Assembly (NCBI GenBank): GCA_907164885.2 | Contig: OU015503.1 | Coordinates: 64,975,068 to 65,039,067, forward strand | DNA: 64,000 nt | Source: Dolomedes plantarius | Taxonomy: Eukaryota > Arthropoda > Arachnida > Araneae > Dolomedidae | Direction of reading: 5' to 3' | Notes under the pieces: model-generated | Seen by the model: only the letters and a program-made list of their open reading frames with translations | Told to the model about the DNA's origin: nothing | Database searches by the model: none | Position numbers and translations under genes: made by a program | In this document: positions 12,062 through 23,826 of the stretch, piece after piece | How positions within the stretch are numbered: position 1 is the first letter of the stretch | Layout of the letters: every line of letters begins with the position of its first letter

Positions 12062-12264
12062 CAGTAATACAACGACTTACGCAATACAATTGTCCTAATT
12101 GTGACAATTATAACTCGGAGTTACGCGGTTTTTGATTTTCCCCTTTTTCCCCTTTTTTTAAATCTTGGAATGAAATCTCCCCAAAATGGTGTCTGGAACA
12201 AACTTTGTCCAATATTTGCTAATAACGGTTGAAACTGATCATATTGCTCGTGTGATAGAAGAAG

Positions 12265-12640
12265 TTGTCCATCTCGCCAGGCAATTACAAATTTGAAGTC
12301 GATGAAGTCAACGGGCTGTTGGATTTTCATCTTGAGGAACTGACAGTCGATGACCTCACAGAGATGCGCGTCCAAAGCATCACTGGAGAATCCGACACTT
12401 CAGACCCAATCCAAAACCTAATGATAATTATAAACTTGACAGATGGTCTCAACGCAATTGAGAAACGGTTACAGATTTTAGAGAATTTAGACTCTAATAA
12501 AGAACGCGTGAGCATGACAAAGCAGGGAATTTTTTTTAAAATGTTAGTCTGCTATGAAGAAATTCTTCACGCAAAAAGAAAGGAGTTAATACGGCAGACT
12601 ACTTTATTGGATTTTTTAAAACCATCAAAATATATATATA
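12265..12640 (+). pseudogene. Tigger-type transposase C-terminal remnant
   Basis: The reading frame ends with a stretch resembling the C-terminal tail of Tigger/CENP-B-like transposases: an acidic LEELTVDDLTEM segment, then MLVCYEEILHAKRK and the tail QTTLLDFLKPSK, similar in form to the usual Q-T-T-L-D-F-F-K ending. The DDE catalytic domain and the N-terminal CENP-B helix-turn-helix are absent, so it cannot be functional. The frame then runs into a duplicated TA-rich 60-bp segment (12617-12733). Assignment rests on motif resemblance only. Confidence 0.55.
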
Positions 12641-12733
12641 TATATAGTTCAATATCTTACACATATGTAAAGTATTTAAAACCATCAAAATATATATTAT
12701 ATATATATAGTTCAATATCTTACACATATGTAT
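12617..12733. repeat. Tandem duplication of a ~58-bp segment
   Basis: The segment AAAACCATCAAAATATATAT through CAATATCTTACACATATGTA occurs twice in a row, the second copy with a slightly different TA run. Confidence 0.9.
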
Positions 12734-12734
12734 A

Positions 12735-14410
12735 ATTATTAATATGTAATACAATATTTTTATTTTAATACAATATTTTCCCATTAAACTGGTGTTTGTA
12801 AGTTCTTAGTCCCAATCAGACAAAATTAGAAAAAAATAGACAAAAAAACTACAATTAGGATAATTGTAGTCTTATCCTAATTAGACAAGGCTACAATTGA
12901 CAATGTAATACAATTTGTCCCAATTGCACAAATTGCATTACATATTTTATCTAATTGGTAATAATTAGATAAAGTATGTAATATAATATTTTATCTAACT
13001 ATTACCAATTAGATAAAATATTATATAACATATTAATACGTATAATAATAATATGTAATACAATATTTTAAAATTTATACAATATTTTCCCTTTAAACCG
13101 GTGTTTTTATAAGTTCTTGGTCCCAATTAGACAAGACTGCAATTGTCTAATTAGACAATTTGACAATTGTGGACAATGTAATACAATTTGCCCCAATTAG
13201 ACAAATTGTATTACATATTTTATCTAATTGGTAATAATTATACAAAATATGTAATATAATATTTTATCTAATTATTACCAATTAGATAAAATATTGCATT
13301 ACATATTAATATGTAATACAATATTTTAAGATTAAAACAATATTTTCCCTTTAAACTGGTGTTTTTTATAAGTTCTTGGTCCCAATCAGACAAAATCAGA
13401 AAAAAAAATTAGACAAAAAAAGACTAAAATTAGGACATTTGTAGTCTTGTCCCAATTAGAAAAGACTGCAATTGTCTAATTAGACAATTTGACAGTTAGA
13501 CAATTGTAGACAATGTAATACAATTTGTCAAAATTTGACAAATTGTTTTGTATATTTTATCTAATTGGTAATAATTAGATAAAATATGTAATATAATATT
13601 TTATCTAATTATTATCAATTAGGTAAAATATTGTATCACATATTAATATGTATAATATTAATATGCAATACAAAATTTTAATTGTAATACAATATTTTAT
13701 GTTTTTGTAAGTTCTTTGTCCCAGTCCGACAAAATTAGAAAAAATTAGACAAAAAAGACTACAATAAGGACAATTGTAGTCTTGTCCCAATTAGATATGA
13801 CTATAATTGTCTAGTCAATTATAGTCAATTAGACAATTAGACAATTGTAGACAATGTAATACAATTTGTACCAATTAGACAAACTGTATTACATATTTTA
13901 TCTAATTGGTAATAATGAGATAAAATATGTAATATAATATTTTATCTAATTATTACCATTTAGATAACATATTGAATTTCATATTAATATGTATAATATT
14001 AATATGTAATACAATATTTTAAATTTAATACAATATTTTCCCTTTAAACCGGTGTTTTGGCAATTTCTTGGTCCCAAGCAAACAAAATTAGAAAAAAAGT
14101 AGACAAAAAAGACTACAATTAGGAACAGTTGTAGTCTTGTCAGAATTAAACAAGACTACAATTGTCAAAATATACAATTGTAGACAATGTAATACAATTT
14201 GTCCCAATTCGACAAATTGCATTACATATTTTATCTAATTGGTAACAATTAGATAAAATATGTAATATAATATCTTATCTAATTATTACCAATTAGATAA
14301 AATATTGTATTACATATTAATATGTATAATATGAATATGTAATACAATATTTTAATTTTAATACATTATTTTGCCTTTAAACTGGTGTTTTTGTAAGTTC
14401 TTGGTCTTAT
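12735..14410. repeat. Satellite of serial hairpins, five units
   Basis: Units are marked by CCCTTTAAACTGGTGTTTTT and recur near 12780, 13089, 13347, 13690, 14041 and 14373, giving periods of roughly 260-350 bp. Each unit contains a series of short perfect or near-perfect palindromes: ACTACAATT/AATTGTAGT, GTAATACAATTTGT/ACAAATTGTATTAC, and two mutually complementary hairpins with arms ATTTTATCTAATT/AATTAGATAAAAT around GGTAAT and ATTACC. A further partial copy lies at 15660-15912. Confidence 0.92.
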
Positions 14411-14508
14411 ATTAGACTGCTTTGCTAAGTATTTATATGCAAAGTTGTACCCCGACTTACGCGATCTTTCTTCGGTCCCAACTATCGCTAAACTTCGGGA
14501 TATTACTG

Positions 14509-15631
14509 CACATATATGCATTCTTTAAAAGTATGTATCACATCGAATTATATGTATCCTTTTTTAAATTACCTGATGTGTATTTTACACATATATTTCT
14601 TAATAACGAATAGCACAAAAAAAATAATTATTGTCTATCACCTCGCATACAGAAACAGAAAGAGAAGAAAACGAAACGATATGAAATATATAATCATCAC
14701 CTATTACTGTATAAATTTTAATGAGGCCTCGCGGAGCATTTTGTAGCCAGAAACACACAGTGCTAATTACAGTAATCCCGATACAATGTTAACTACGATA
14801 TTTTGCCCAAGTGTTGCCAAGACGGCATGCAGAAAAAAGAAAAACAAGCAACAAATAATAAATACTCTATCGTCGGATGATGCAGTGTACATTTAAAAAA
14901 AAAAAAAAAAAAAAACCCTAAACACCGAGGCATTCTAGGAGAGGTGAAATCCGGGTCCAAGGAGGGGGGTGCCGCGAAAAAAGGGGTGGCAACGGTGGGT
15001 GCGCCGACGGGGAAATTAAGCCTCATTTAGCCGGTGGTCTGAACGCACAGAAGCCGCAAAACTAGAACCGTGAGATACGAGTTGTAGGTAGGCGGTTAAG
15101 GGTTGCTTCAGCGTCGGTGATTTGCTGGTGAGCTGCGCCGTGGGCTGCCGTACCTTCTGCCGGGTGAGAGGGGTACGTCGAAGCCGAGCTGCTGACCGGA
15201 CTTGCTCAGGTGGGTGTTTGATTGCTTTGCTCGGGTTGCGACCCAACCAAATGTCTTAAACGGGTACTTATGGAGTTTGTCTCGGGAGATTGTTAAATGT
15301 TTTAATAATCCAAGAACTTAGATTTCGTTGGAAATTGCTCGGAGTTAAAGTCTGTCTACAGAACATTGAAAAGAAGTGTTTATTCCCAAATATCAAATAC
15401 TTTCAATTTCTTAATAGAAATTTGGCAATGCTTTTTTTTCATGTATTTATTTTTTAAGGTATCTTTCTTAAAATGACTGTTTTTGGGGGATATTTCAATT
15501 TTTTTTTTCGTTTCATTTGAAAGGTCATCTTTTAGGAATCTAATAGACAGATTTAATTTTATTCGTACGATTTCCAGTATGGCCTATTAATAGTAATAAG
15601 TAAGTACGGCTAATTTAATAGACCAGAAGTA
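14509..15631. other. Unassigned; GC-rich island and poly-A run
   Basis: A CAGTAATCCC motif after TA near 14769 looks like one terminus of a Tigger-type element, but its partner was not found. A 21-bp A run ends at 14915, followed by a GC-rich stretch at about 14920-15260 that is unlike its AT-rich surroundings. Reverse-strand ORFs across it (14793-15246) show no known domain. Confidence 0.4.
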
Positions 15632-16374
15632 CAGTAAAACCTCTTTGTAATATGTAATATAATATAATATCGTTGTAATATGTTATATGTAATATAATAT
15701 TTTATCTAATTATTACCATTTAGATAAAATACTGAATTACATATTAATATGTATAATATTAATATGTAATACAATATTTTAAATTTAATACAATATTTTC
15801 CCCTTAAACCGGTGTTTTGGCAAGTTCTTGGTCCCAAGCAAACAAAATTAGAAAAAAAGTAGACAAAAAAGACTACATTTAGGAACAGTTGTACTCTTGT
15901 CCCAATTAAACAAGGATTATAATTTATCCGGATATCCAGATAATCCGGATAATCCAGATTTGTAGACATTATTTTCTTTCACATTAGATCATTTTTAACT
16001 ATGATAGCAAGAACGTAACTACAAGCACCGCCAAATATTCGCATTTTATTTTGATTCAATGTACAGTTCCTGCATAGAATGTACAATAAATCGTGGTAAT
16101 AAAATGCTTTATGTTGAGTTTAAGAAAGCTGTACCAGACTTACCAATTCCTTTTTAAGAAACGATGTGAAAAGTTATTTTTATATTTTTTAATGTCTTGT
16201 AAACAATACTATGTAATTTTGTTAGAAAACATAGATTTTTATCGTAATAAACTGTAGGTCTGCTTAGTTAAGGATTTTGTTTTGCTTATTACCCATATTA
16301 CCCGGATTATTCGGATTTTCAATTATCCGGATTGCCCGTGGTCCCAGTTAGTCCGGATGAACGAGGTTTTACTG
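15632..16374 (+). mobile_element. Tigger-like element with CCGGAT-rich ends, copy 2
   Basis: It starts CAGTAAAACCTC and ends GAGGTTTTACTG, each flanked by TA. Behind the left terminus lies a partial satellite unit (15660-15912), then the CCGGAT-rich subterminal block and the body shared with 1957-2416. No transposase coding remains. Confidence 0.8.
15660..15912. repeat. Partial hairpin-satellite unit
   Basis: It closely matches the unit at about 13930-14160, including CTTAAACCGGTGTTTTGGCA and the TTTTATCTAATTATTACC hairpin half. It lies inside the TIRs of a second Tigger-like element. Confidence 0.88.
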
Positions 16375-16403
16375 TAATTCTTAAATGACTGGGGATAAAA
16401 TCT

Positions 16404-17131
16404 TTAAGGAGACAGTGGACTTTAAAAATTGTGAAATTTGTCCAAAAATTGGAATTTTTTATTTTATTGAATTGTGAAACTACGGACGAGTAAGAATATG
16501 TTGCAAAAAGAATTTTTAATTTATGTGATTACTTTCCTAGTTATAGACATTTGTATTTAATTTAGATATTATGTGGTTACTGATAGCAATAACTTTACAT
16601 GTGTTTTTCTCAAAATAAAAATTTTCATGTCACACGAATATTCAAACTGCTCCGGGCGCATTTCTAATGTCCGTATTGCTTTGAAATTTAAGTTTTATAT
16701 ACTTAACTGTATATCAAATAAATCTTATTGAAAAAAATTATGCTTCGTAGCTCAGAATTTCTAAATTTTGTACTCGAAAAGATGATTTATAGGTATTTTG
16801 CGTAATAAAAAGGGTGTTTTCGCTATTATTATTTTTTTCTCTTTATATTTTTAATGGATGCTTAAAATAAGCAATAAGTTTCATTGTTAGTTCTATAAGG
16901 TATCCTGTAAATAAAAATTACCATATTATATGCAAAAGAAATGCGCATGGAGCATTTTTAATGAGACCAATTTTTGATATAATTAATAATTCATAATTCA
17001 TAAATTACTAATATTTCATCTTTAAATTTTAATCACTTTTACATATCTATGGTACTAATCACATATTCAAATTTCAAGCAAATCCATTCAAAACAAAAAA
17101 AGTTAGGTTTGAAGGTCCACTGTCCCCTTAA
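16404..17131. mobile_element. TTAA-flanked MITE, family A copy 1
   Basis: The ends are TTAAGGAGACAGTGGAC and GTCCACTGTCCCCTTAA. The duplicated TTAA target is used by the piggyBac and Kolobok superfamilies, and the AAGG/GGGG start would fit Kolobok better, but this is inference. No coding capacity in 728 bp. Confidence 0.85.
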
Positions 17132-18341
17132 ATACATTATCTAGATAATTGGCTTTGGTAAACGAGAAACCTTATTATTTAAAAGGAGTCTTTAAAATTT
17201 TGCAGTAGTGATTTCCCCGTTACTAACAATGTTTTGATTTAAAAGCTCTGTGTCTTAATTTTATCATTTACAGGTAACTCTACTTTAAAAAAAGATATTT
17301 TTTCTGAAACCTGAGTTTTGCTACATATTTGAAATATTTCAAAACTTTAGTTTATATTGTAAGATATATTGTTAAGATATATTGTTAAGATATATTGTAA
17401 GATATATTGTAAGATATATTGTTAGATATATTGTAAAACTTTTAGTTTTTTGCACATGTAAATGCCCCAATAGTATATAGTAGTATAAAGGAAATTAAAA
17501 TATATTTAGTTGAACTGGGTCTATAGGGTGTCTGCCGTAAGCCTTAAATTTTGCAAAAAATTTATGAAATTTTTTCTATTTCTTTTAAATGTTATGAAAA
17601 CTTTACTAGATTTATATTCGTTTTCATGATTTCATATCCCATTTGAACTTAAAATGTACTTATTTAATCAGTATTGTATATACTTTCGAAAAAAAGTTCC
17701 GAGTGTAGGGAGATACTTTAAACGAATACTTGTCATTAATATTAACGGAGCCCTTAATATTAGCGGAATAATCCTTAATATTAACTTAAATGGAGTTTAT
17801 TCATAATATTAATTTTTTTTAATTCCAGAGCTAGACTTCGTAGGAAATTATAGTGCAGTAATGTCTGTCTGTTTAACATTAAAGTGAAGTGTTTAGAAAT
17901 AAATTTTAAAACTCTGAATTTCTTACTGAAAATTTGTCAATGCTTCTTTTTCCATAAATTCATTTTTAAAGTATAATCTGTTGTCTAAAGCTTATAAATG
18001 TATTCATTTTTGCTGATATATTTTGAGATGTAAATTAAATATTATTATTTAAATTTTATTCCAAATTCCGTCATTATAGTTATGATGATACCTTATTATA
18101 AATACAGATAAAAGTATTTCGAATAAAATATACTCTTTTTGGTGTATTTCAATAATTTACTTTAGACTTCAAAGGAAAGTAAAATAAAATTAAGTCAAAT
18201 TTCATTACAAGCTTCTAATCAATGAACTGTTTAAGATTTATAAGCTTTGAGAGCAATCTAAACTCAGCCCTGTCACGAGTTAATTTTTATGGCTATTTCA
18301 AGTTGATTTGAAGTAAATTTTTCTAATATCTATTACTAATA
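17132..18341. other. Unassigned AT-rich sequence
   Basis: The only structure is a short tandem repeat at 17354-17436. No gene recognised. Confidence 0.4.
17354..17436. repeat. Short tandem repeat of TTGT(T)AAGATATA
   Basis: Six imperfect units of about 12-14 bp. Confidence 0.9.
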
Positions 18342-18775
18342 CAGTGGAGCATCGATAGAATCGAATTCCTTGATAATTCCTTGATAAGTTTTTCCATTCC
18401 CCTTGAACCTGCCTAACACTCCCACGTAATTATTAAATCGAACCTCGGTATATCGAAATCCTCGATAATTCGAAGTTTCCTTGTTCCCCTTCTCGTTCGA
18501 TTGTATTATTGGTTTTTGCTGTTCATATACAAAAATAATGTTCCTAAATTCTATGAATTTTACAAAATCCGTAAAATTTATTTTGCATGCATACATAACG
18601 TAAGCTAATATTTTTCATTGTCATCTTATATCGAGTATCTAACGTCTTAAATTTCACCAAAAGCAACGCACATACTACATTCGTATAGATCAATTTCAAT
18701 GTATTTCAGTAATTCACGGTTTTCGTTCTGTTGCTTTAGAAAAAGCATTTTAACTCTGTGTCCATGTGTCTAATG
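18342..18775. other. One-ended Tigger-like fragment and unassigned sequence
   Basis: CAGTGGAGCATCGATAGAAT follows TA and is succeeded by TCGAT/ATCGAA motifs typical of Tigger subterminal sequence. A matching right terminus was not found, so the element is probably truncated. Confidence 0.45.
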
Positions 18776-19030
18776 CCACTGAATAAACCTTCTGATGAAG
18801 ATAAATGTGATACATTGTTCTAAAAATTTTTTTAACATTTTAACAAATTTGAAAATGGAATTTTAAAAATTCGAATGACTAAATAATTTCACATGTCAGA
18901 GAATCCATCAAAAATCTATTTGGAATACATATTTGCCCACCGCAAAAATTCATCCAATTTGCGATGACCTCTGCCAATTTTGTTTTCAACTTGAACTAAT
19001 TTTTTTCGTGTTTAGTCTGGTAAAACTGGA
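18776..19030. repeat. Dispersed ~255-bp direct repeat, copy 1
   Basis: It begins CACTGAATAAACCTTCTGAT and ends near GTTTAGTCTGGTAAAACTG. A second copy, with a few indels, lies at 19979-20234. The TTAA MITE 19204-19935 lies between them. Confidence 0.9.
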
Positions 19031-19203
19031 GATTTGTTTCCCTTTTTATTCAAGAAATCTTTTTTCCTTTTTAAATTATTTGGAAGTATCATTAGTATTC
19101 GACTGCTTTTTATTTTTAATGATTCATTCTTTTGGAACACTATAGCCATCATTTGCAAAAAGAGACCTAAAATTCCGGGGGGTCTTTCACCTAAAAAACC
19201 ATT

Positions 19204-19935
19204 TTAAGGGGACAGTGGACTTTCAAAATTGTGAAATTTGTCCAAAAATTCGATTTTTTTATTTTATTGAATTGTGAAACTACGGACGAGTAGGAATGTG
19301 TTGCAAAAAGAATTTTTAATTTCTGTGATTACTTTCCTAGTTTTAGGCATTTGTATTTAATTTAGATATTATGTGGTTACTAATAGCAATAACTTTAAAT
19401 GTGTTTTTCTCAAAATAAAAATTTTCACGTCATACGAATATTCAAACTGCTCCAGGCGCATTTCTAATGATCGTATTGCTTTGAAATTTAAGTTTTATAT
19501 ACTTAACTGTATATCAAATAAATTTTATTGACAATAATTTTGCTTCGTAGCTCAGAATTTCTAAGTTTTGTACTTGAAAAGATGATTTAGAGGTATTTTG
19601 CGTAATAAAAAGGGTGTTTTCACTGTTATTATTTTTTTCTTTTTATATTTTTAATGAATGCTTAAAATAAGCAATAAGTTTCATTGTTAGTTCTATAAGG
19701 TATCCCGTAAATGAAAATTACCATATTATATGCAAAAGAAATGCGCATGGAACATTTTTAATGAGGCTAATTTTTGATATAATTAATAACTCATAATTCA
19801 TTTTAAGTTATTAATATTTCATCATTAAATTTTAACCACTTTTACATATCTATGGTACTAATCACATATTCAAATTTCAAGCAAATCCATTCAAAACAAA
19901 AAAAAGTTAGATTTGAAGGTCCACTGTCCCCTTAA
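19204..19935. mobile_element. TTAA-flanked MITE, family A copy 2
   Basis: The ends TTAAGGGGACAGTGGAC and GTCCACTGTCCCCTTAA are perfect inverted repeats including the TTAA target. It aligns along its whole length with 16404-17131 at high identity, which suggests recent activity of the family. Confidence 0.92.
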
Positions 19936-19978
19936 ACATTTGTAAACACCCATGTTAAACGCGGGATTCAAGCCCGAA

Positions 19979-20234
19979 GTCACTGAATAAACCTTCTGAT
20001 GAAGATAAATGTGATACATTGTTCTAAATAGTTTTTTAAACATTTTAACAAATTTGAAAATGGAATTTTAAAAATTCGAATGACTAAATAATTTCACATG
20101 TCAGAAAATCCAAAAATCTATTTGGCATCCAGAATTGCCCACCACCAAAAATTCATCCGTTTTAGCGATGACCTCTGATCAATTTTATTTTCAACTTGAA
20201 CTAATTTTTTCGTGTTTAGTCTGGTAAAACTGAG
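19979..20234. repeat. Dispersed ~255-bp direct repeat, copy 2
   Basis: Same orientation as 18776-19030. Boundaries are set by loss of similarity. Confidence 0.9.
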
Positions 20235-20359
20235 GAATCTATCGTCCTAAGCAATTCGGAAATTATCCCACATCTTGGTGGTGCGTTTAGTTTATTTACA
20301 ACTAAATTGTTAATAGTAAAAAGGAGTTAGTGAATACTTAACGTAAAAAAGGGGAATTA

Positions 20360-21401
20360 CCGTATTTTTGAGACAATAAGACGCACCTTTTTACATAAAA
20401 AAATTAGACTTGAAATTGGGGTGCGTTTCATGATCCGATGGAAACATTAAAATAAAATGAATATCTTATTTTATATATCTCATATATATTTATTATATAT
20501 ATTTATTATGCATATTTTATATACATAATTTAATGTATATACTATATATATTTTTTTATCTTTATTAAGGCGACAATGGACCATGAAAAACTTTTTTTTT
20601 ATTTATCAAACAATTGCTATGAAATTTTGTAAACTTAAACAGTGTTGTTTAGAGATGAAAATTCTAAGTTTAAAAAAAATCAGAATGTAATTAATAAAGA
20701 TATTAATTAAAATCAGTTTGTTAATTACTCCATTTAAAAATGCTCCATGCACATCAATTTTTGTCTCCGATATCTAATCTTCTTTCTTAAGCTAGCTTTA
20801 TATAGTTATAATAAAAGTTACTAGCAATATTTGATTTACAGTCATATTTATAAAAACTAGAAAAGAAATCGATAAAAATAGGTCATTTTATGCAAAATTT
20901 TATCAAAAAAAGTTTTTTATTGTAAATATTTAAAGTTGTTTTAAAATAGTATAATGAATTAATTAATAAGTTTTATTCTAACATATATAAATAATCATTT
21001 TATGAAATTTTATGAAAATTCAAGTAAAATTATGATGCATGGAACATTTTGAACTTACCGAAACGACATGAAAACTTGTTTTGAGAAAATAGCATTTAAA
21101 GTTTTGACTAACATTTCCATTGTTTACGTTTGAAAAATACTTATAACTCGGTTAATAATGATCGGATCAACATACTTTTTTTTAATCTAAAGCTGATGAG
21201 TTGCAGAATCATTTTCCGAAAGAAAAAAAATCATTTTGGGGACATATTTTTGTCAATCTGAAGGTCCATTGTCGCCTTAAGTAAGAAATTGAAAATATCT
21301 TTCTATATCTAACAAAATACAAAATATTCTTTTCCAAAAATCCTCCCATAAATTTAACGTGCGTCTTATCGTCCGTGCGTCTTATGGTCCAAAAAATACG
21401 G
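20360..21401. mobile_element. TA-flanked element with ATAAGACGCAC ends, hosting a nested MITE
   Basis: The left end CCGTATTTTTGAGACAATAA continues into GACGCACC, and the right end GTGCGTCTTATGGTCC continues to AAAAAATACGG. Both are flanked by TA. Without the nested TTAA MITE the element is only about 330 bp and is non-autonomous. I do not name its superfamily. Confidence 0.8.
20565..21280. mobile_element. TTAA-flanked MITE, family A divergent copy
   Basis: The ends TTAAGGCGACAATGGACC and GGTCCATTGTCGCCTTAA are perfect inverted repeats. The interior is a diverged, inverted relative of the two other family A copies (for example the TTTTGAGAAAA and ATGCTCCATGCAC segments). Confidence 0.85.
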
Positions 21402-21890
21402 TACCTTGATTAGAGGGGAAGGACCTATTACCTCTTATGAGGTAATAGGCCCTAGTAAGGCCCCCCGCTGGCAGATCACTTCCCTTTCTATATTTATTCA
21501 TTTTTTTGTGTGCGCGTGAAAAAAATATAATGAAAGATTAGCACGAAAATCAACAGAGGATCACATTTAGTGCATCACTCCCTTTTCTACAATTTATTTT
21601 TTTGTGTGAGTGCATGTGAAAGAGATAAAGAAATATTAGCAAGAAAATTATCAGGGGGCGACTTACATTGGCGGATCACATTGACTATAAACTATTAATT
21701 TTTACTATAACTATTACTACACTATTAATATTACCTATAATTATACTATTAATATAATATAATTATACTATTAATATTACCTATAACTATTAATTTTTCG
21801 TGCATATGGAAGAAATAATGAAAGATAATCGAGAAAATTAATAAAGGTTAAATAAAAAAGGAAAGGAAAACCATTATTGCTTTGAGCTAC
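21402..21890. other. Short hairpin and degenerate tandem repeats
   Basis: A hairpin at 21421-21452 (GGACCTATTACCTC with GAGGTAATAGGCC) is followed by two related segments starting near CAGATCACTTCCCTTT and CATCACTCCCTTTTCTAC, and then by reiterated ACTATTAATATTACCTATAA at 21690-21795. No gene. Confidence 0.7.
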
Positions 21891-22570
21891 TCTATATATA
21901 TAAAACAGTTCCGTAACTCACAAACTGACTGACTGACATATAACGCACAGACCAAACCGCTGGACCTAAAAGGGTGAAATTTTGCATGGCGATTCTTCTT
22001 ATAGTGTAGGGGTGCACTAAGAGAGATTTTGGAAAAATTCTTCTTAGATGTTTTAAATTAAATTTTTAAGCTGTTATTGTACCATTCTTTACAGTTCGCA
22101 TTTTAAATAATAATCGGAGGGCTATAAAATTTATATCACGAGAAAGATCATAAAAATCCCTTTAAAACGAAATCTTTTTCGAATCTTTACCTCTATTTTG
22201 TGATTTTTGGTGAATTTCTAAAGATTAATTTTTAGAATTTAATTTACTAAATGCTGATTACGTGGTTTCTTTTCTTTTTGATACTTTAAATTAATTTATC
22301 GTCACGTGCATAACAACGAAATAAATTCACAAAAATTTTTTTTTTCTTTCTAATTCGGCTGCCGATTGGACATTATCCCAAAAAAATATTAAAATACAGT
22401 AAAATAAATGTTCCTCAAACTGTACTATATTAACTGTACTATAATCTTTAGCATGTTCAATTAGATTTAATTTCAATATTTTCTTCTACATTATTTTGTC
22501 TATAAAAATATCCATTGAGATTTTTCGTTGTTTTTTTACATCAATTGCATACATTGATCATTGTATTTAT

Positions 22571-22607
<37 letters not shown>

Positions 22608-22685
22608 TTTTGGCATTAATTGCATACATTGACCGTTGTATTTAATTTGAATGTACTCCGTAGCGAAATACGGGTTTTCAGCTAG
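21891..22685 (+). mobile_element. Non-autonomous Helitron (CTGACTGA family), full length
   Basis: It starts TCTATATATATAAAACAG and ends TTTTCAGCTAG followed by T. A short hairpin GTACTCCGTAGCGAAATAC lies 10 nt before the end. It includes the family's internal TA tract between two ATTGCATACATTGA segments. Confidence 0.92.
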
Positions 22686-22763
22686 TTATTTTAAAAACGC
22701 AAGGTCAGCAACATATCTATTTATTGTTTTTTAATAGTAAATAATTAAAATAATTCCAGGTAA

Positions 22764-22932
22764 GGGACTGGTCACATTGTATCTTTCAGCATCAGCGTTA
22801 CTCGTATTGAAATATATTTAACCAATTACAAACCTCCATACGATTAACCACGAAATTGCTAAGCTCTGTGATTGGTTATAAATGTGTCAAATTAGTAACA
22901 CTGACTCTGACAGATTCTGTGTGAACAGACCC
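22764..22932. mobile_element. PIF/Harbinger-like MITE with TAA target, copy 1
   Basis: The ends GGGACTGGTCACA and TGTGAACAGACCC are inverted, and TAA is present on both sides. GGG-C/T-TGTTCACA ends with a 3-bp TWA target are typical of PIF/Harbinger. The interior is a foldback with CCAATTACAAACCTCC and its relatives. Confidence 0.8.
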
Positions 22933-22935
22933 TAA

Positions 22936-23160
22936 TCATCCCTACCGTTATCTCTGATACAGATATCTTCTGATGAGATAGAGAAGAAATGGCAAAACAA
23001 TTTCCCCCATCGCGAAAAAAATTTCAGAACATAAATAATACTCTCTTATGTAAAAATCTGTTTTCTTTCACAAAGTAACTTGTCTTTAGAATGCAATAAC
23101 ATCTTAAATTCAGCAATTGAAGTATGACCAAAAAGTGGGCCTTTATACCTTTGGGTTCTA
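22936..23160. other. Unassigned sequence
   Basis: No gene or repeat boundary recognised before the tandem duplication that follows. Confidence 0.4.
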
Positions 23161-23826
23161 TCCAATTTCGCATTATTTTTGTCAAGTGATCTCTTGCTTT
23201 ATTTCAGTGAAGTCATCTAATTTCTGCTCTTTCTCTAAGCATATACTGGACTTTTTGATCAACATGATACTACACTAAATTAGAAAGTATAAAAACTATT
23301 CTCTTTTTTGTGTCTTATTACGCCTCTCTTTCAATAGTTATCTCCCCACCCTGTTTTCCAACTTATTCAATTTTGCTCTTGTCCTCAATTCCTCTCCCAC
23401 TTGATTTATAGTAAAAAACCATTTCTCTACTTACGACAACCGCATTCAACTCTCCATTGTCCAGCTTCCTCCCTCTCGAGAAAGAAGGAATTTTCCAATT
23501 TCGCATTATTTTTGTCAAGTGATCTCTTGCTATATTTCAATGAAGTCATCTAATTTCTGCTCTTTCTCTAAGCATATACTGGACTTTTTGATCAACATGA
23601 GACTACACTAAATTAGAAAGTATAAAAACTCTTCTCTTTTTTGTGTCTTATTACGCCTCTCTTTCAATATTTATCTCCCCACTCTGTTTTCTAACTTATT
23701 CAATTTTGCTCTTGTCCTCAATTCCTCTCCCACTTGATTTTTAGTAGAAAACCATTTCTCTACTTACGGCAACCGTATTCAACTCTCCATTGCCCAGCTT
23801 CCTCTCTCTCTGGAGAAAGACAGAAT
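23161..23826. repeat. Tandem duplication of a 333-bp unit
   Basis: The unit starting TCCAATTTCGCATTATTTTT is repeated directly at 23494 with only scattered substitutions. It is pyrimidine-rich. A small ORF spanning the second copy has no recognisable domain. Confidence 0.95.

Larger units (their letters stand above)
12062..14508 (+). mobile_element. Tigger-like element carrying a hairpin satellite
   Basis: The left end is CAGTAATACAACGACTTACG after TA, and the right end ATATTACTG is the complement of CAGTAATAT. A related CCCCGACTTACGCGATC motif lies just inside the right end. The interior holds a transposase C-terminal remnant (12265-12640) and then a five-unit satellite (12735-14410). The right target TA is altered to CA, so that boundary is less certain. 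Confidence 0.65.

Noticed and set aside
14793..15246. Two reverse-strand ORFs over the GC-rich island
   Set aside because: No domain, one includes a homopolymer Phe run from poly-A, and they overlap in different frames.
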